In this document: one piece after another, positions 47,710-56,811 of the stretch
Layout of the letters: every line of letters begins with the position of its first letter
How positions within the stretch are numbered: the first letter of the stretch is position 1
Assembly: GCF_037076525.1 (NCBI RefSeq)
Contig: NZ_AP029018.1
Location: forward strand, 1,426,001-1,490,000
Reading direction: 5' to 3'
DNA from: Selenomonas sp. TAMA-11512
Lineage (GTDB): Bacteria > Bacillota > Negativicutes > Selenomonadales > Selenomonadaceae
DNA length: 64,000 nt
Notes under the pieces: model-generated
Databases searched by the model: none
Told to the model about the DNA's origin: nothing
What the model saw: the letters and a program-made list of their open reading frames with translations, nothing else
Translations under genes and position numbers: made by a program

Positions 47710-49044
47710 ATGTGTGCAAATTTCTCTGAGGAAGAGCTTCTGCCCACCTATGGCAACATTTATTACAAAATGCGTCTCCTTCTTCGTACCGGCGAGCTGC
47801 TGATGACGAACGGCGCAGATACTGAGCGCATCCTGCGGGACATACGACGCGCGGCACTCTATATGGGCATACCCACAGAAAACATTCACCTTCACATCGC
47901 CTATACGACACTGATGCTGAACATTAACGACGACGAGCACTCCTACACAGAGTTTCGAAAATGTCCCCACCACGGGGTCAATATGACAGTCGTCAGCGGC
48001 ATCAGCCGTCTCACATGGCGTGCTATTCGTGAGAACTACACTCTCAAACAGTACGAGGAGTCACTCGATCGAGTCAGCCATCTTCCCCGACACTACTCAC
48101 CGATCCTGACAACACTTGCTGCGGGAGCTGCCTGCGGCGCCTTTACCATTCTCTTTGGCGGTGACATTCCCGCCTTTTTCTCAACATGGCTTGCAGCCTC
48201 GATTGGCTTCTTTATACGTCGTTACATCTTAGGCTTTGGTGTACATCTGTATGCAGGCATCTCCATTGCTGCCTTTATTTCCACGATGGCTGCGTGGTCA
48301 ACACAGTTCTTCTCCGGCTCTGTTACACCCCACTACCCCTTGATTGCCTGTACACTTTTCATCATCCCCGGAGTCCCTCTCATCAATTCTATTGACGATC
48401 TTCTAAACAACTATGTCATCTCCTCTGTCACACGCAGCATCAACACATTTTCCATCCTCTGTTCAATGACGTTCGGTATCGTCATCGCTCTTATCTTGAC
48501 GAATGTGCAGGACTTCACGAATATCCCCATCGCACCGCATGAACTCTATTTTTCGCAAGGCGTCGCCTCCATTCTCGGTGCGGTCGGTTTCTCCATCATC
48601 TTCAACGTACCGAAACGAACCCTCTGGGGCATCGCTCTGGGCGGTCTTATCGCTGTTACAACACGTAATATTCTGACCATCGAGCTGGACTTCTCAACGA
48701 CATTGGCCACGTTTGTTGCAGCGTGCTTGATTGGTATCATTGCTATGAAAGCCGTCCACATCTTCCATGTGCCCAATGTCATTCTCACAATTCCATCAGT
48801 CATCCCGCTTATCCCGGGAGTTATGCTCTATCGCCTGCTTTTCGGTATCATGCATATCCACACACTGACTCCCGATGAGCTGCTCTTAGCACAGCGAAGC
48901 GGTGTCGAAGCAGCGACGATTCTGATTGCCATTGCTGTCGGAGTTACCATTCCAACCATCTTTATTCGCCCATACCTTGAAAAATATTACGAAGAACACA
49001 TCGCTGAACTCTTAAAAGACCGCTATGAAAACGAGGATTCTTGA
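47710..49044 (+). CDS. Threonine/serine exporter family protein (ThrE)
   Basis: 444 residues. The first ~140 residues form the soluble DUF1212 domain (TGELLMTNGADTERILRDIRRA; YTTLMLNI). About ten membrane helices follow, with HYPLIACTLFIIPGVPLINSIDDLL from DUF1212 and a second set corresponding to the DUF3815 part (IPSVIPLIPGVMLYRLLFG). Single-chain ThrE of this kind exports threonine and serine using the proton gradient. GAAAGGAA before the ATG. A terminator lies past the stop. Confidence 0.87.
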   Translation: MCANFSEEELLPTYGNIYYKMRLLLRTGELLMTNGADTERILRDIRRAALYMGIPTENIHLHIAYTTLMLNINDDEHSYTEFRKCPHHGVNMTVVSGISRLTWRAIRENYTLKQYEESLDRVSHLPRHYSPILTTLAAGAACGAFTILFGGDIPAFFSTWLAASIGFFIRRYILGFGVHLYAGISIAAFISTMAAWSTQFFSGSVTPHYPLIACTLFIIPGVPLINSIDDLLNNYVISSVTRSINTFSILCSMTFGIVIALILTNVQDFTNIPIAPHELYFSQGVASILGAVGFSIIFNVPKRTLWGIALGGLIAVTTRNILTIELDFSTTLATFVAACLIGIIAMKAVHIFHVPNVILTIPSVIPLIPGVMLYRLLFGIMHIHTLTPDELLLAQRSGVEAATILIAIAVGVTIPTIFIRPYLEKYYEEHIAELLKDRYENEDS

Positions 49045-49142
49045 TATTACCATCACACCTCATCCTTCTATACAGGAACTGTGAAGTATACAGCCTGCCT
49101 GCACCAACTTGTTGACATCCCGACACCGTTATAAGCACCAAA

Positions 49143-49170
49143 AGGGGACTGCCGATCACGACAGTCCCCT
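49143..49170. terminator. Bidirectional terminator between thrE and the LUD gene
   Basis: AGGGGACTG pairs with CAGTCCCCT. It sits between convergent genes; an A run precedes it on the plus strand and would be the T run for the minus-strand LUD operon. Confidence 0.75.
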
Positions 49171-49188
49171 CGTCTGCACTCCTGCATC

Positions 49189-49830
49189 TCAATACCCGAC
49201 ATCTTCGCCGACAAGAACAACTTTGATTCGATATGGAATAATAGATGACCGTGTCACAACGATCTGACAGCAAATCGTATGCGGAAGACAGTCCGCGCAG
49301 ACACCTGTATTCGTACATGGCGTATCACAGTTCAGACGCACAGTGTTGGCTGTTGCAGCTATATTGCGCGCACGCTTCAGACCATCCTCGACATCGCGTG
49401 TAACCTTGTTCATCCCCGTGAGAATGATGACCTGCTCGGGTCCATAGATCATATAGGAGACACGATTGCCGCGCCCATCGACGTTGATAAGCTCTCCGTC
49501 AAGCGTAATGGCATTCGTACTCATTAAAAAAGTATCCGCGTTTACCTGCCGCGCCTTGAGCGCCTTTTGTGACGCAGGTGTTTGATCGTAGTCTTCTCGA
49601 ACGACCAACTCGTGCCCCGCGGCTTTGATTTCATCTTTCAAAGTCGTCTCATCAATGGTCATAGAGCCGCCATAGGCGACGCTTTTCTTTCCCTCTCCAA
49701 TGAGCTCAATGACCTTTTTCTTTGCCTCTTCCATCGTTAAGCAATAGTAGCCTTCCATTTTTCGCATGTTGAGCTTCTTAATGATGGTTGCAGCTTGGTG
49801 CTTGTAATTTTCCTTCTTGGGTGCATGCAT
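49189..49830 (-). CDS. LUD domain protein (DUF162)
   Basis: 213 residues. AYGGSMTIDETTLKDEIKAAG, ADTFLMSTNAITLDGELINVDGRGNRVS and IYGPEQVIILTGMNKV are the conserved blocks of the LUD family, whose better known members LutB and LutC act in lactate oxidation. This short version ends in a four-cysteine cluster (NCDTPCTNTGVCADCLPHTICC), consistent with metal or Fe-S binding. The LutA and LutB partners are absent here. The ATG lies 2 bp past the upstream stop with GGGAGAG before it. Confidence 0.85.
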   Translation of the reverse strand: MHAPKKENYKHQAATIIKKLNMRKMEGYYCLTMEEAKKKVIELIGEGKKSVAYGGSMTIDETTLKDEIKAAGHELVVREDYDQTPASQKALKARQVNADTFLMSTNAITLDGELINVDGRGNRVSYMIYGPEQVIILTGMNKVTRDVEDGLKRARNIAATANTVRLNCDTPCTNTGVCADCLPHTICCQIVVTRSSIIPYRIKVVLVGEDVGY

Positions 49831-49832
49831 GG

Positions 49833-50636
49833 TCAGTCTCTCCCTGAATCGGTCAATTCACGCTTTATTTCTGCATACGTCGCCTCGATAAGGATATTAT
49901 CCACATCCTCTTTTCGCATAAAAATAAGAGTTTTCCCCTCGACAGCGTTCATCATCTTCTTTTTTTGCAAATGATGAACGGGTACCAGGACGATAAGATG
50001 CCTGATTTCATCCTGCATTGAAAATGCCGTTTCAAGCGGTATAAGGACAATCTCGCCGCGCTTCACTTGATCCTTCTGTAAGCGCTGCAAGCCGTCCAAG
50101 CGCAGATACCACGGGATACCGTCCTTTACGAGATAATCTTCTGCCTTAACCCACTTCAGCGAATTACCGTCCTCTCTCGAAGTTATAGGCATCAAAGAGC
50201 CTTCGGATAAAATTTTATAATCCGCCTGCAACGCGTCCCCTTTTTTCGATATGACAAGTTTTGTCTGATACTTTGTATCTGTATTTTCCAGCGCCTTTTT
50301 CATCTCGGAACGCACGACATCGACGGACTTTGATTCGACAATCTTTTCTCCAATCGTCTGCCCCAGTGTTTGCATCTCTATGGATTGCAGCTGCTCCATG
50401 AGCTCTTCAGCCAACACCCACGTGCCGATGAGGTCATCCGCACGAAGCTCGGATAAGGTTTTCTCATCCTTTTTCGGCGTCTCCATCCGCTGCACCTTTC
50501 CCCCATCCGAATCAGCTGCGCGCTGTACCTTCTCGAAAATCTCTGCTTCCGCTGCATCGACAACTCCTGCAAAGGAAATCCAACCGAGAAATATACCTGC
50601 AAGAAGTACGCCGCACTGTCTCCTCATATTCATCAT
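49833..50636 (-). CDS. Unrecognised secreted protein
   Basis: About 267 residues. A signal peptide (GVLLAGIFLGWISFAGVVDAAEA) is followed by a charged, largely helical region, then a beta-rich half with WVLAEELMEQLQ, YKILSEGSLMPIT and RGEIVLIPLETAFSMQDEIR. No family was recognised. A lipocalin-like reading (GTWVLAEE near the start of the body) is weak. GGAGGAAGG before the ATG at 50636. It lies directly upstream of the LUD gene in one unit. Confidence 0.65.
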   Translation of the reverse strand: MMNMRRQCGVLLAGIFLGWISFAGVVDAAEAEIFEKVQRAADSDGGKVQRMETPKKDEKTLSELRADDLIGTWVLAEELMEQLQSIEMQTLGQTIGEKIVESKSVDVVRSEMKKALENTDTKYQTKLVISKKGDALQADYKILSEGSLMPITSREDGNSLKWVKAEDYLVKDGIPWYLRLDGLQRLQKDQVKRGEIVLIPLETAFSMQDEIRHLIVLVPVHHLQKKKMMNAVEGKTLIFMRKEDVDNILIEATYAEIKRELTDSGRD

Positions 50637-50824
50637 ATATCCTTCCTCCTCGTTTTCTTGCATGTATTCACTTCACATACTCCTCACTGCATACAATCTG
50701 CCGCATCCCTCCTCTCCATTACATGCCGAAAAGCGAATTTGATGCCCACTATTGCAGCTCCTTAAAAAGTTCTATATACTTGAGATAAGTTCCCCTATCA
50801 TTATACTGACAAAGGTATGATTCC

Positions 50825-51757
50825 ATGATACTGAATACGGGCAATCGCACAGATATTCCGGGCTTTTACTCCACCTGGCTTTACAATCGCATTGAAGCCG
50901 GTGAGGTGCTCACTCGCAATCCGTACAATCCGACATATCTCACCCGCTACCGCCTCACGCCCGATCTCGTCGATATCATCATCTTTACGACAAAAAATCC
51001 GGAGCCCATGCTTGATCGTCTGAATTTCCTCTCCGCCTATCGCACGTTTTGGGGCATCACAATCACTCCTTACAGCAGCGATATAGAGCCCTACGTGCCG
51101 CCTGTCAATACCGTTATTGATCAAGTCATTGCTTTGTCTAAGCACATCGGTAAAAGATGCGTCCACTGGCGTTATGATCCTATCTGCATCACGGATAAAT
51201 ACACCATCGAATATCATAAACGCGCTTTTCGGAACATCGCAGAAAAACTCTCTTCACATATCGATGCCTGTGTTATCAGCTTTATCGACCTCTATAAAAA
51301 GACACGGCGCAACTTCCCTGAGGCGAGAGAAGTCAGCCGCGAAGAGCAGCACGAACTCTCCGCGTATTTTTCATCGATTGCAAAGGAAACAGGCATCACT
51401 CTCCGCACCTGTCTGGAAGGCGAAGATCTCCGTATGTACGGTATCGATACCACCGGCTGTATGACAAAAGCCGTCCTTGAACACGCCATCGGCGAGACAC
51501 TTCACATTCCAGTTCTTTCAAGGGCTCGTGACGGCTGCGACTGCCTCCTCGGCAACGACATCGGCACATACAACACCTGCGGTCACTTTTGCCGCTACTG
51601 TTATGCCAATGAAGATCCCCATCTTGTCAGGCATTTTCGTGCCCGGCACGATCCGAGTTCACCGCTCCTCATCGGTCATGTCCACCCCGGCGACACCATC
51701 CATGACGCAAAGCAAGAGAGTTATATTCATCCGGTAACAGAGCTGACACTGTTTTAA
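50825..51757 (+). CDS. DUF1848 family protein with C-terminal cysteine cluster
   Basis: 310 residues. The TKNPEPMLDRL stretch, CVHWRYDPI and the terminal CLLGNDIGTYNTCGHFCRYC define DUF1848. The clustered C-terminal cysteines could bind an Fe-S cluster and recall radical-SAM-related enzymes (inference). Substrate unknown. It stands alone with no clear ribosome site beyond AAAGG. It ends 10 bp from the convergent apbE. Confidence 0.82.
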   Translation: MILNTGNRTDIPGFYSTWLYNRIEAGEVLTRNPYNPTYLTRYRLTPDLVDIIIFTTKNPEPMLDRLNFLSAYRTFWGITITPYSSDIEPYVPPVNTVIDQVIALSKHIGKRCVHWRYDPICITDKYTIEYHKRAFRNIAEKLSSHIDACVISFIDLYKKTRRNFPEAREVSREEQHELSAYFSSIAKETGITLRTCLEGEDLRMYGIDTTGCMTKAVLEHAIGETLHIPVLSRARDGCDCLLGNDIGTYNTCGHFCRYCYANEDPHLVRHFRARHDPSSPLLIGHVHPGDTIHDAKQESYIHPVTELTLF

Positions 51758-51767
51758 TACTCCTCGT

Positions 51768-52886
51768 TCATCCGGATTTTATCACTATGTTGACAGTTTT
51801 TCCGGCGTAGTCATCCAGCAGTGAAAATCGTCCATCAAGACCTTCACTAATATAAACTTCACCTGCACTCGTAACGAGGATAAAATCCAAGCCCTCATGC
51901 GCAAGATAAAAATCGATGGCGCCATCAAGCCCCAGAATATAGAGTGTTGTAGAGAATGCATCGGCACCTCTGCCATCTTTTGCAATCGCTGTGGCAGAGA
52001 GCAGATTTGTCTCTGCCGGCCACCCCGTCCTGGGATCCAGAATATGACCGTATCGAATGCCATTTTCTATAAAAAACCGTTCATACCCGCCGGATGTTGC
52101 AAGGCTCTCCTCTGACAGGTCTACTACCCCCATCATTCTCTCCGGTGCTGATGGATCCTTGATGGCGACACGCCATGGAGTGTTGTCCGGCTTCTTTCCC
52201 ATAACCGTGATATTGCCGCCCAAGCTTAGAATTGCGCTCGTGACACCATACTCTCGGAGTCGTGCTGCAACTATATCTGCAGCGTATCCCTTGCCGATCG
52301 CTCCGAAGTCCAGTTCAGCCCCCGCCGGCATTGTGACGGTATCGCCCTCGATCCGCAGCGCATCTATACCGCGTCTGGCAAGCATTCGAGCAATCACTTC
52401 ATCATTCGGCACATGCTGCGTATCACGCGTAAATCCCCACGCCGAGAGCAGCGGGAAGAGCGACACATCGAGCACTCCATCCGTCACCCGATAAAGTTCC
52501 TGCGCATAGCGCAGAGCGGAAAGCGTCTCTTGCGACACCTTCTCCGGCGTGCCTTCACTATGATTAAGCCGAGAAATCTCGCTCTCCGCCCTTGTCACTG
52601 ACCATAGGGCTTCCAATCTCTCTGCCTCTTCCCGAGCCGCCTTTAGGGCGTGTGCCTTATCCCCATCATAGACCGTAAAATGAAATATCGTATCCATCGC
52701 ATAGAACGACATTTCCTGTGCTTTTTCTTCTATGTGCGCAGTCTGCGATGATGATAGAGCTCCGCTTGTTCCCTCTGAACCTGTTCCCGATAAAACTTCA
52801 TCTTTCCACAGATATGCTGTCCAAAAAAGAACAAGGAGCAATCCTCCTATGATGATATATCTTTTTTTCTCAATCCTTTTCTTCAT
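51768..52886 (-). CDS. apbE: FAD:protein FMN transferase ApbE
   Basis: 372 residues. An N-terminal membrane anchor (YIIIGGLLLVLFWTAYLW) puts the enzyme outside the membrane. It moves FMN from FAD to a threonine in partner flavoproteins such as those of the Rnf or Nqr complexes. Motifs: SFYAMDTIFHFTVYDG, LDFGAIGKGYAADIVAARL, ILSLGGNITVMGKKP, TSGGYERFF and the DPRTGWPAE metal site. The ATG lies inside the last codons of the P-II gene (17-nt overlap), indicating coupled translation. Confidence 0.93.
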   Translation of the reverse strand: MKKRIEKKRYIIIGGLLLVLFWTAYLWKDEVLSGTGSEGTSGALSSSQTAHIEEKAQEMSFYAMDTIFHFTVYDGDKAHALKAAREEAERLEALWSVTRAESEISRLNHSEGTPEKVSQETLSALRYAQELYRVTDGVLDVSLFPLLSAWGFTRDTQHVPNDEVIARMLARRGIDALRIEGDTVTMPAGAELDFGAIGKGYAADIVAARLREYGVTSAILSLGGNITVMGKKPDNTPWRVAIKDPSAPERMMGVVDLSEESLATSGGYERFFIENGIRYGHILDPRTGWPAETNLLSATAIAKDGRGADAFSTTLYILGLDGAIDFYLAHEGLDFILVTSAGEVYISEGLDGRFSLLDDYAGKTVNIVIKSG

Positions 52887-53235
52887 GATTGATATCACGA
52901 ATGGCATCCTCACCGCAATCTCCCGTGCGGATGCGCATAGCATCCTCCATGTTGTATACGAAGATTTTTCCGTCTCCAATCTTCCCCGTCTTTAAGACCT
53001 TTTGCGCCGTCTCCATGACCGTTTTGACCGGAATCTCGCAGATGACCGTCTCCACCTTGATTTTCGGCAGAAGGTTGATTTCCACCGACTGCTTGCCATC
53101 CCGTTGTCCTCTCTGGAGTCCGGAGCCAAAGACCTGCGTGACAGTCAGTCCGAGCACACCGATATCATTCAATGCTGCGATAAGTTCATCGAGCTTATTC
53201 GCACGCGTGATGATTTCAATTTTTGTAAGTGCCAT
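52870..53235 (-). CDS. P-II family nitrogen regulator, short T-loop variant
   Basis: 121 residues. P-II trimers bind ATP/ADP and 2-oxoglutarate and control partners through the T-loop. Conserved: IEIITRANKLDELIAALNDIGV, LLPKIKVETVI, TGKIGDGKIFVYNMEDAMRIRTG (nucleotide site) and the glutamine in GSGLQRG that binds 2-oxoglutarate. The T-loop (RGQRDGKQSVEI) lacks the tyrosine that is uridylylated in enteric GlnB and is a few residues shorter. AAGGAG precedes the ATG. There is no amtB; instead it overlaps apbE. Repeat copy 5 ends 24 bp upstream of the start. Confidence 0.9.
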   Translation of the reverse strand: MALTKIEIITRANKLDELIAALNDIGVLGLTVTQVFGSGLQRGQRDGKQSVEINLLPKIKVETVICEIPVKTVMETAQKVLKTGKIGDGKIFVYNMEDAMRIRTGDCGEDAIRDINHEEKD

Positions 53236-53259
53236 TCTTTTTCTCCTTCTTTTATTTTT

Positions 53260-53417
53260 GGAAACACTGATAAATGCAGCACAGCCATCTTGGCATATCT
53301 TTTCCGCCCTCTCTTCGTCGGCAAATCCTCCACAGAGCACCACTCTGCGTCCGGTTTGCCTCCTATAGAACGAAAAAACTACACCAATCTGGCAGACTTC
53401 ATTTTATCAGCGCTTCC
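53260..53417 (-). repeat. MITE-like repeat, copy 5
   Basis: 158 bp. Starts GGAAACACTGATAAA and ends with the complement of GGAAGCGCTGATAAA. It fills the whole gap between the marR stop, which begins on the next base, and the P-II leader. Confidence 0.88.
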
Positions 53418-53873
53418 TTAACTCAATGCCTTAATAAGCTTATATAGTTCGGTACGCATGACATTGAGCTCCTCTTTTGTAAAAGCCGTCTTTTCATTGA
53501 GACGGCAGACCATCGACTCAGGTATTGACATTGCCTTGTTTTTCAGATCTGCCCCAGCCGCCGTCAGTTCGACGATGACAATTCGCTCATCCTCTTTACT
53601 CCTCGCACGTGTGATATAGCCCTGTGCTTCAAGCTTCTTAAGTAAGGGTGTCAACGTCCCCGAATCGAGATAAAGTCGCTCGCCAAGCTCCTTGACACTG
53701 ATGACTTTCCGCTCCCAGATAACCATCATCGTCACATACTGTGTGTAGGTCAATCCGATACACTCAAGAAACGGATGATACGCGGCGACAATTCTGCGGC
53801 TTGCCGCATAAAGCGGGAAGCACAGCTGGTTTTTTAAGAGAAGCGCCTCCTCTTTTTCTTTTTCCGTTGCCAT
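53418..53873 (-). CDS. MarR family regulator, OhrR-like
   Basis: 151 residues. A winged-helix regulator: SVKELGERLYLDSGTLTPLLKKLEAQGYI is the recognition region and the wing follows with RSKEDERIVIVELT. The N-terminal NQLCFPLYAASRRI keeps the reactive cysteine of OhrR-type peroxide sensors, so organic peroxide sensing is a fair guess, though no ohr gene is nearby. Its TAA stop is formed at the junction with repeat copy 5. Confidence 0.87.
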   Translation of the reverse strand: MATEKEKEEALLLKNQLCFPLYAASRRIVAAYHPFLECIGLTYTQYVTMMVIWERKVISVKELGERLYLDSGTLTPLLKKLEAQGYITRARSKEDERIVIVELTAAGADLKNKAMSIPESMVCRLNEKTAFTKEELNVMRTELYKLIKALS

Positions 53874-54095
53874 ATTTCCTCCTGCCGTTCACGCCTATTT
53901 GGATTGTTTCATTATACTATCTTTTTTTTTGCATTTCAACTTCAAGAAAAACTTTCAAAATTCTATTTTGCGAAATATACCTATGCATTTTCGATAAAAA
54001 TCTTTTCAGCTTATTCTCTATCGCTTTAGAGTCATACATAACGTCTCTTAAAAATCGTCATATATCATTTCTCGTTGCAGCCACCTGGATGCAAA

Positions 54096-54140
54096 AAATA
54101 AACCGCCATACAGGGAAGAAGCTCCCTATACGACGGTTTT
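54096..54140 (-). terminator. Terminator of the M48 protease gene
   Basis: On the minus strand AAAACCG-TAGGGAG..TCCCT-CGGTTT is followed by ATTTTTTG. The rest of the 281-bp gap to marR is A/T-rich without other features. Confidence 0.78.
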
Positions 54141-54154
54141 ACAAATGTCTGCTG

Positions 54155-55267
54155 TTATTTTAAGGTTAATAAACTGTTGAGCCGATCAGCAATGACGGAA
54201 GTGGACTCATCGCCGTTGGTGCAAGCGATAATTGGCTGCGACCCGAGATATACCGTATTCCCCTCAACGTGTGCACCGGCTTTATTATGCCCGCTCTTAA
54301 AGGCAGAGGCAAGGTTGCCAAAGACAAAGCAAGCACGCTCTGCACTGCTCATACCGCCGGCCGGTTCAGGCCGCAGCAGTGCCTTGCCTCCAACGCGCAC
54401 TTCATTACCTACAAGGTCAACCTTATTACCCGACATCTTTTTGATGGTCTGAATGTATTTTTCCTTTCGTTCACCGTTCGATGCGTGATTTGCCGGATTG
54501 AGAATTTCGGCAACCGTATTCTGTCGATTATCGCCCGCCTTCTCGATGAATCGCTGCCAGACTGCAGGTGCGGCTCCCGGGTTATACCCTGCTGCCATAA
54601 TGTATTCCAATGCGAGCGCATCTGCCTCCCATTCCTGTTTACCCGTAATTTGGACATTCATGATGTTCTTATACACAACGTTCATCACAACATTTGTCAG
54701 CACGCCGCCACTGATACTCTCGGCGACAAGGGCTGTACCGATGGTAGCATTAAGCTTTTTACGCATTCCCCTAGCACTGTGGCGCTTCATTCCGTGCGCC
54801 ATTTCGTGCCCTAAAACGACAGCAATCTCATCTTCGTTTTGAATGTAATCATAAAACCCATGATTGATACTCATAATGTGTCCCATGGAGCAGAATGCAT
54901 TGAAGCTCTTATCCGGATTAATGAACCAAAGAAACGGTTTATCCAAAATCGTCGGCTCAGTCTGCGCAATGCCCTGCGTCAAACGATCAATAGCACGTCT
55001 TGTCACCGCCTCGTAGGGAGATTCATGCACGACACCCAGTTCCTTTTTATAGTATTGAAAGAGCTCTTGTCTGCCCTCTTCGGTCTCATCGAGGTATTTG
55101 ACTTGTTGATCGATCTGATGTGACGCCTGCACACCGGCGATAACGGTGCCCAGGATACTTGCCTCTGCTGCGGGAATATCAGCTGTAAGAAGTGCAGCCA
55201 ACACCCAGGCACTCAATGCCACAGTGATTTTCTTCTTCCATACATGCAACGGTTTCACGTATTTCAT
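54155..55267 (-). CDS. M48 family metalloprotease
   Basis: 370 residues. Signal peptide (ALSAWVLAALLTADIPAAEA), then a zinc protease domain with LGHEMAHGMKRHS (HExxH, near residue 175) and the third zinc ligand region EWEADALALEYIMAAGY. This resembles BepA/LoiP-type periplasmic proteases that survey outer membrane proteins, which fits a diderm. A C-terminal ~90 residues has no recognised domain. Monocistronic, diverging from the permease gene. Confidence 0.88.
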   Translation of the reverse strand: MKYVKPLHVWKKKITVALSAWVLAALLTADIPAAEASILGTVIAGVQASHQIDQQVKYLDETEEGRQELFQYYKKELGVVHESPYEAVTRRAIDRLTQGIAQTEPTILDKPFLWFINPDKSFNAFCSMGHIMSINHGFYDYIQNEDEIAVVLGHEMAHGMKRHSARGMRKKLNATIGTALVAESISGGVLTNVVMNVVYKNIMNVQITGKQEWEADALALEYIMAAGYNPGAAPAVWQRFIEKAGDNRQNTVAEILNPANHASNGERKEKYIQTIKKMSGNKVDLVGNEVRVGGKALLRPEPAGGMSSAERACFVFGNLASAFKSGHNKAGAHVEGNTVYLGSQPIIACTNGDESTSVIADRLNSLLTLK

Positions 55268-55438
55268 CCTTTCTTGTCGGGATATATCTCTTCATGCTTT
55301 CAATCTTGTATTCTTTCTACACATCACGTTAAACTCCTGCCCGCCATTGCCTTGTAAAGATTTTCATCCCTTGCACCTGTATGCTAATCGTGATAGAGTA
55401 TAGCGAGTAAATTCTGCCGAAGGAAAGGAGTATATCTC

Positions 55439-56725
55439 ATGGAGCAAATGAACGATGTTTCATCACCTATACCGACCGAAAATCGCGCTATCGGTGTCAA
55501 TGAACGGCCGTCTCTGACGAAGACCATCCCTCTCAGCTTACAGCATCTTTTTGCAATGTTTGGAAGCACCGTCCTCGTACCTATTCTCTTTCACGTCAAC
55601 CCGGCGACCGTTCTCTTATTCAACGGCATCGGCACACTTTTTTATCTCATTCTCTGCAAGGGACGAATTCCGGCCTACTTGGGGTCGAGTTTTGCCTTCC
55701 TCTCTCCCGTCTTCCTCGTCCTTGGCGATTACAGTTATGAGTCGGCTCTTGGCGGATTTATCGCCGTTGGTATCATCTTTGTCCTCGTCTCCGGACTGAT
55801 CAACCGTATTGGCACAAAATGGATTGATGCAATCTTTCCGCCTGCTGCAATGGGCTCCATCGTCGCTGTCATCGGTCTCGAACTCATGCCCACCGCTGCC
55901 GGGATGGCCGGTCTCACGGCAGAGACTCCTGATATGACAACCCTTATTGTTTCTCTTTCGACACTCGCAATCACCATCATTGCTTCGGTCGCTGTCCGCG
56001 GATTTCTATCTATTATACCGATCCTGATCGGTATCCTTGGGGGCTGTATCGTCGCTGCAATGTACAGTCTCATCGATTTTACACTGATAAATGAGGCTCC
56101 CTTCTTTGCATTGCCTACCATATATACGCCTGAATGGAATCCCGCCGCCATCCTTATCATTGTTCCTGCCGCGCTCGTTGTCATTGTCGAGCATGTCGGT
56201 CATCTCATCGTCACAGGCAATATTGTCGGCAGCGATCTCACAAAAAATCCCGGTCTTGACCGATCTCTTCTCGGCAACGGTCTCTCCACAATCTTCTCCG
56301 GCTTTTTTGGATCCACACCGAACACGACTTATGGGGAAAACATCGGCGTCCTCGCTATTACAAAAGTATACTCTACCTATGTCATCGGCGGCGCTGCGAT
56401 TTTTGCCATTGTACTCAGCCTCTTTGGCAAGCTTGCCGCAGCCATTCAAAGTATACCGACACCTGTCATGGGTGGAGTCTCCCTTCTCCTCTTCGGTGTA
56501 ATTGCCGCCTCAGGCATCCGCATCCTCGTCGAGAGCAAAGTCAACTACAATAATCCGGTCAACCTTCTCCTGACCTCCATTGTCATGGGGCTGGGCGTCT
56601 CAAGCGCCAGCATCACCATAGGCTCCGTCACGCTCAAGGGCATGGCTCTCGCTACGGTTGTCGCCATCATCCTATCCACTGTTTTCCGCGTCATTGGCAG
56701 ACTTCGCGGCGAACCTATGGAATAG
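55439..56725 (+). CDS. uraA: Uracil/xanthine permease family transporter
   Basis: 428 residues, about fourteen membrane segments. LQHLFAMFGSTVLVPILF opens the NCS2 family; VEHVGHLIVTGNIVG with its glutamate, and GFFGSTPNTTYGENIGVLAITKV, which carries the second substrate-binding glutamate, point to a uracil permease of the UraA type. It imports the base with protons. AAAGGAG before the ATG. No pyrimidine riboswitch or attenuator was seen upstream. Confidence 0.9.
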   Translation: MEQMNDVSSPIPTENRAIGVNERPSLTKTIPLSLQHLFAMFGSTVLVPILFHVNPATVLLFNGIGTLFYLILCKGRIPAYLGSSFAFLSPVFLVLGDYSYESALGGFIAVGIIFVLVSGLINRIGTKWIDAIFPPAAMGSIVAVIGLELMPTAAGMAGLTAETPDMTTLIVSLSTLAITIIASVAVRGFLSIIPILIGILGGCIVAAMYSLIDFTLINEAPFFALPTIYTPEWNPAAILIIVPAALVVIVEHVGHLIVTGNIVGSDLTKNPGLDRSLLGNGLSTIFSGFFGSTPNTTYGENIGVLAITKVYSTYVIGGAAIFAIVLSLFGKLAAAIQSIPTPVMGGVSLLLFGVIAASGIRILVESKVNYNNPVNLLLTSIVMGLGVSSASITIGSVTLKGMALATVVAIILSTVFRVIGRLRGEPME

Positions 56726-56811
56726 GAAACGGATCCGGATGAATATACGGCGCCATCCGCCTTTCTCAGCTTTTTTCTGCATAACTTGCTATAAGCCGCT
56801 AACGCTCTCAT

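Noticed and set aside
49189-49830. Complete lactate utilisation (lutABC) operon
   Set aside because: Only a single short LUD protein is present; its neighbour is an unrelated secreted protein.
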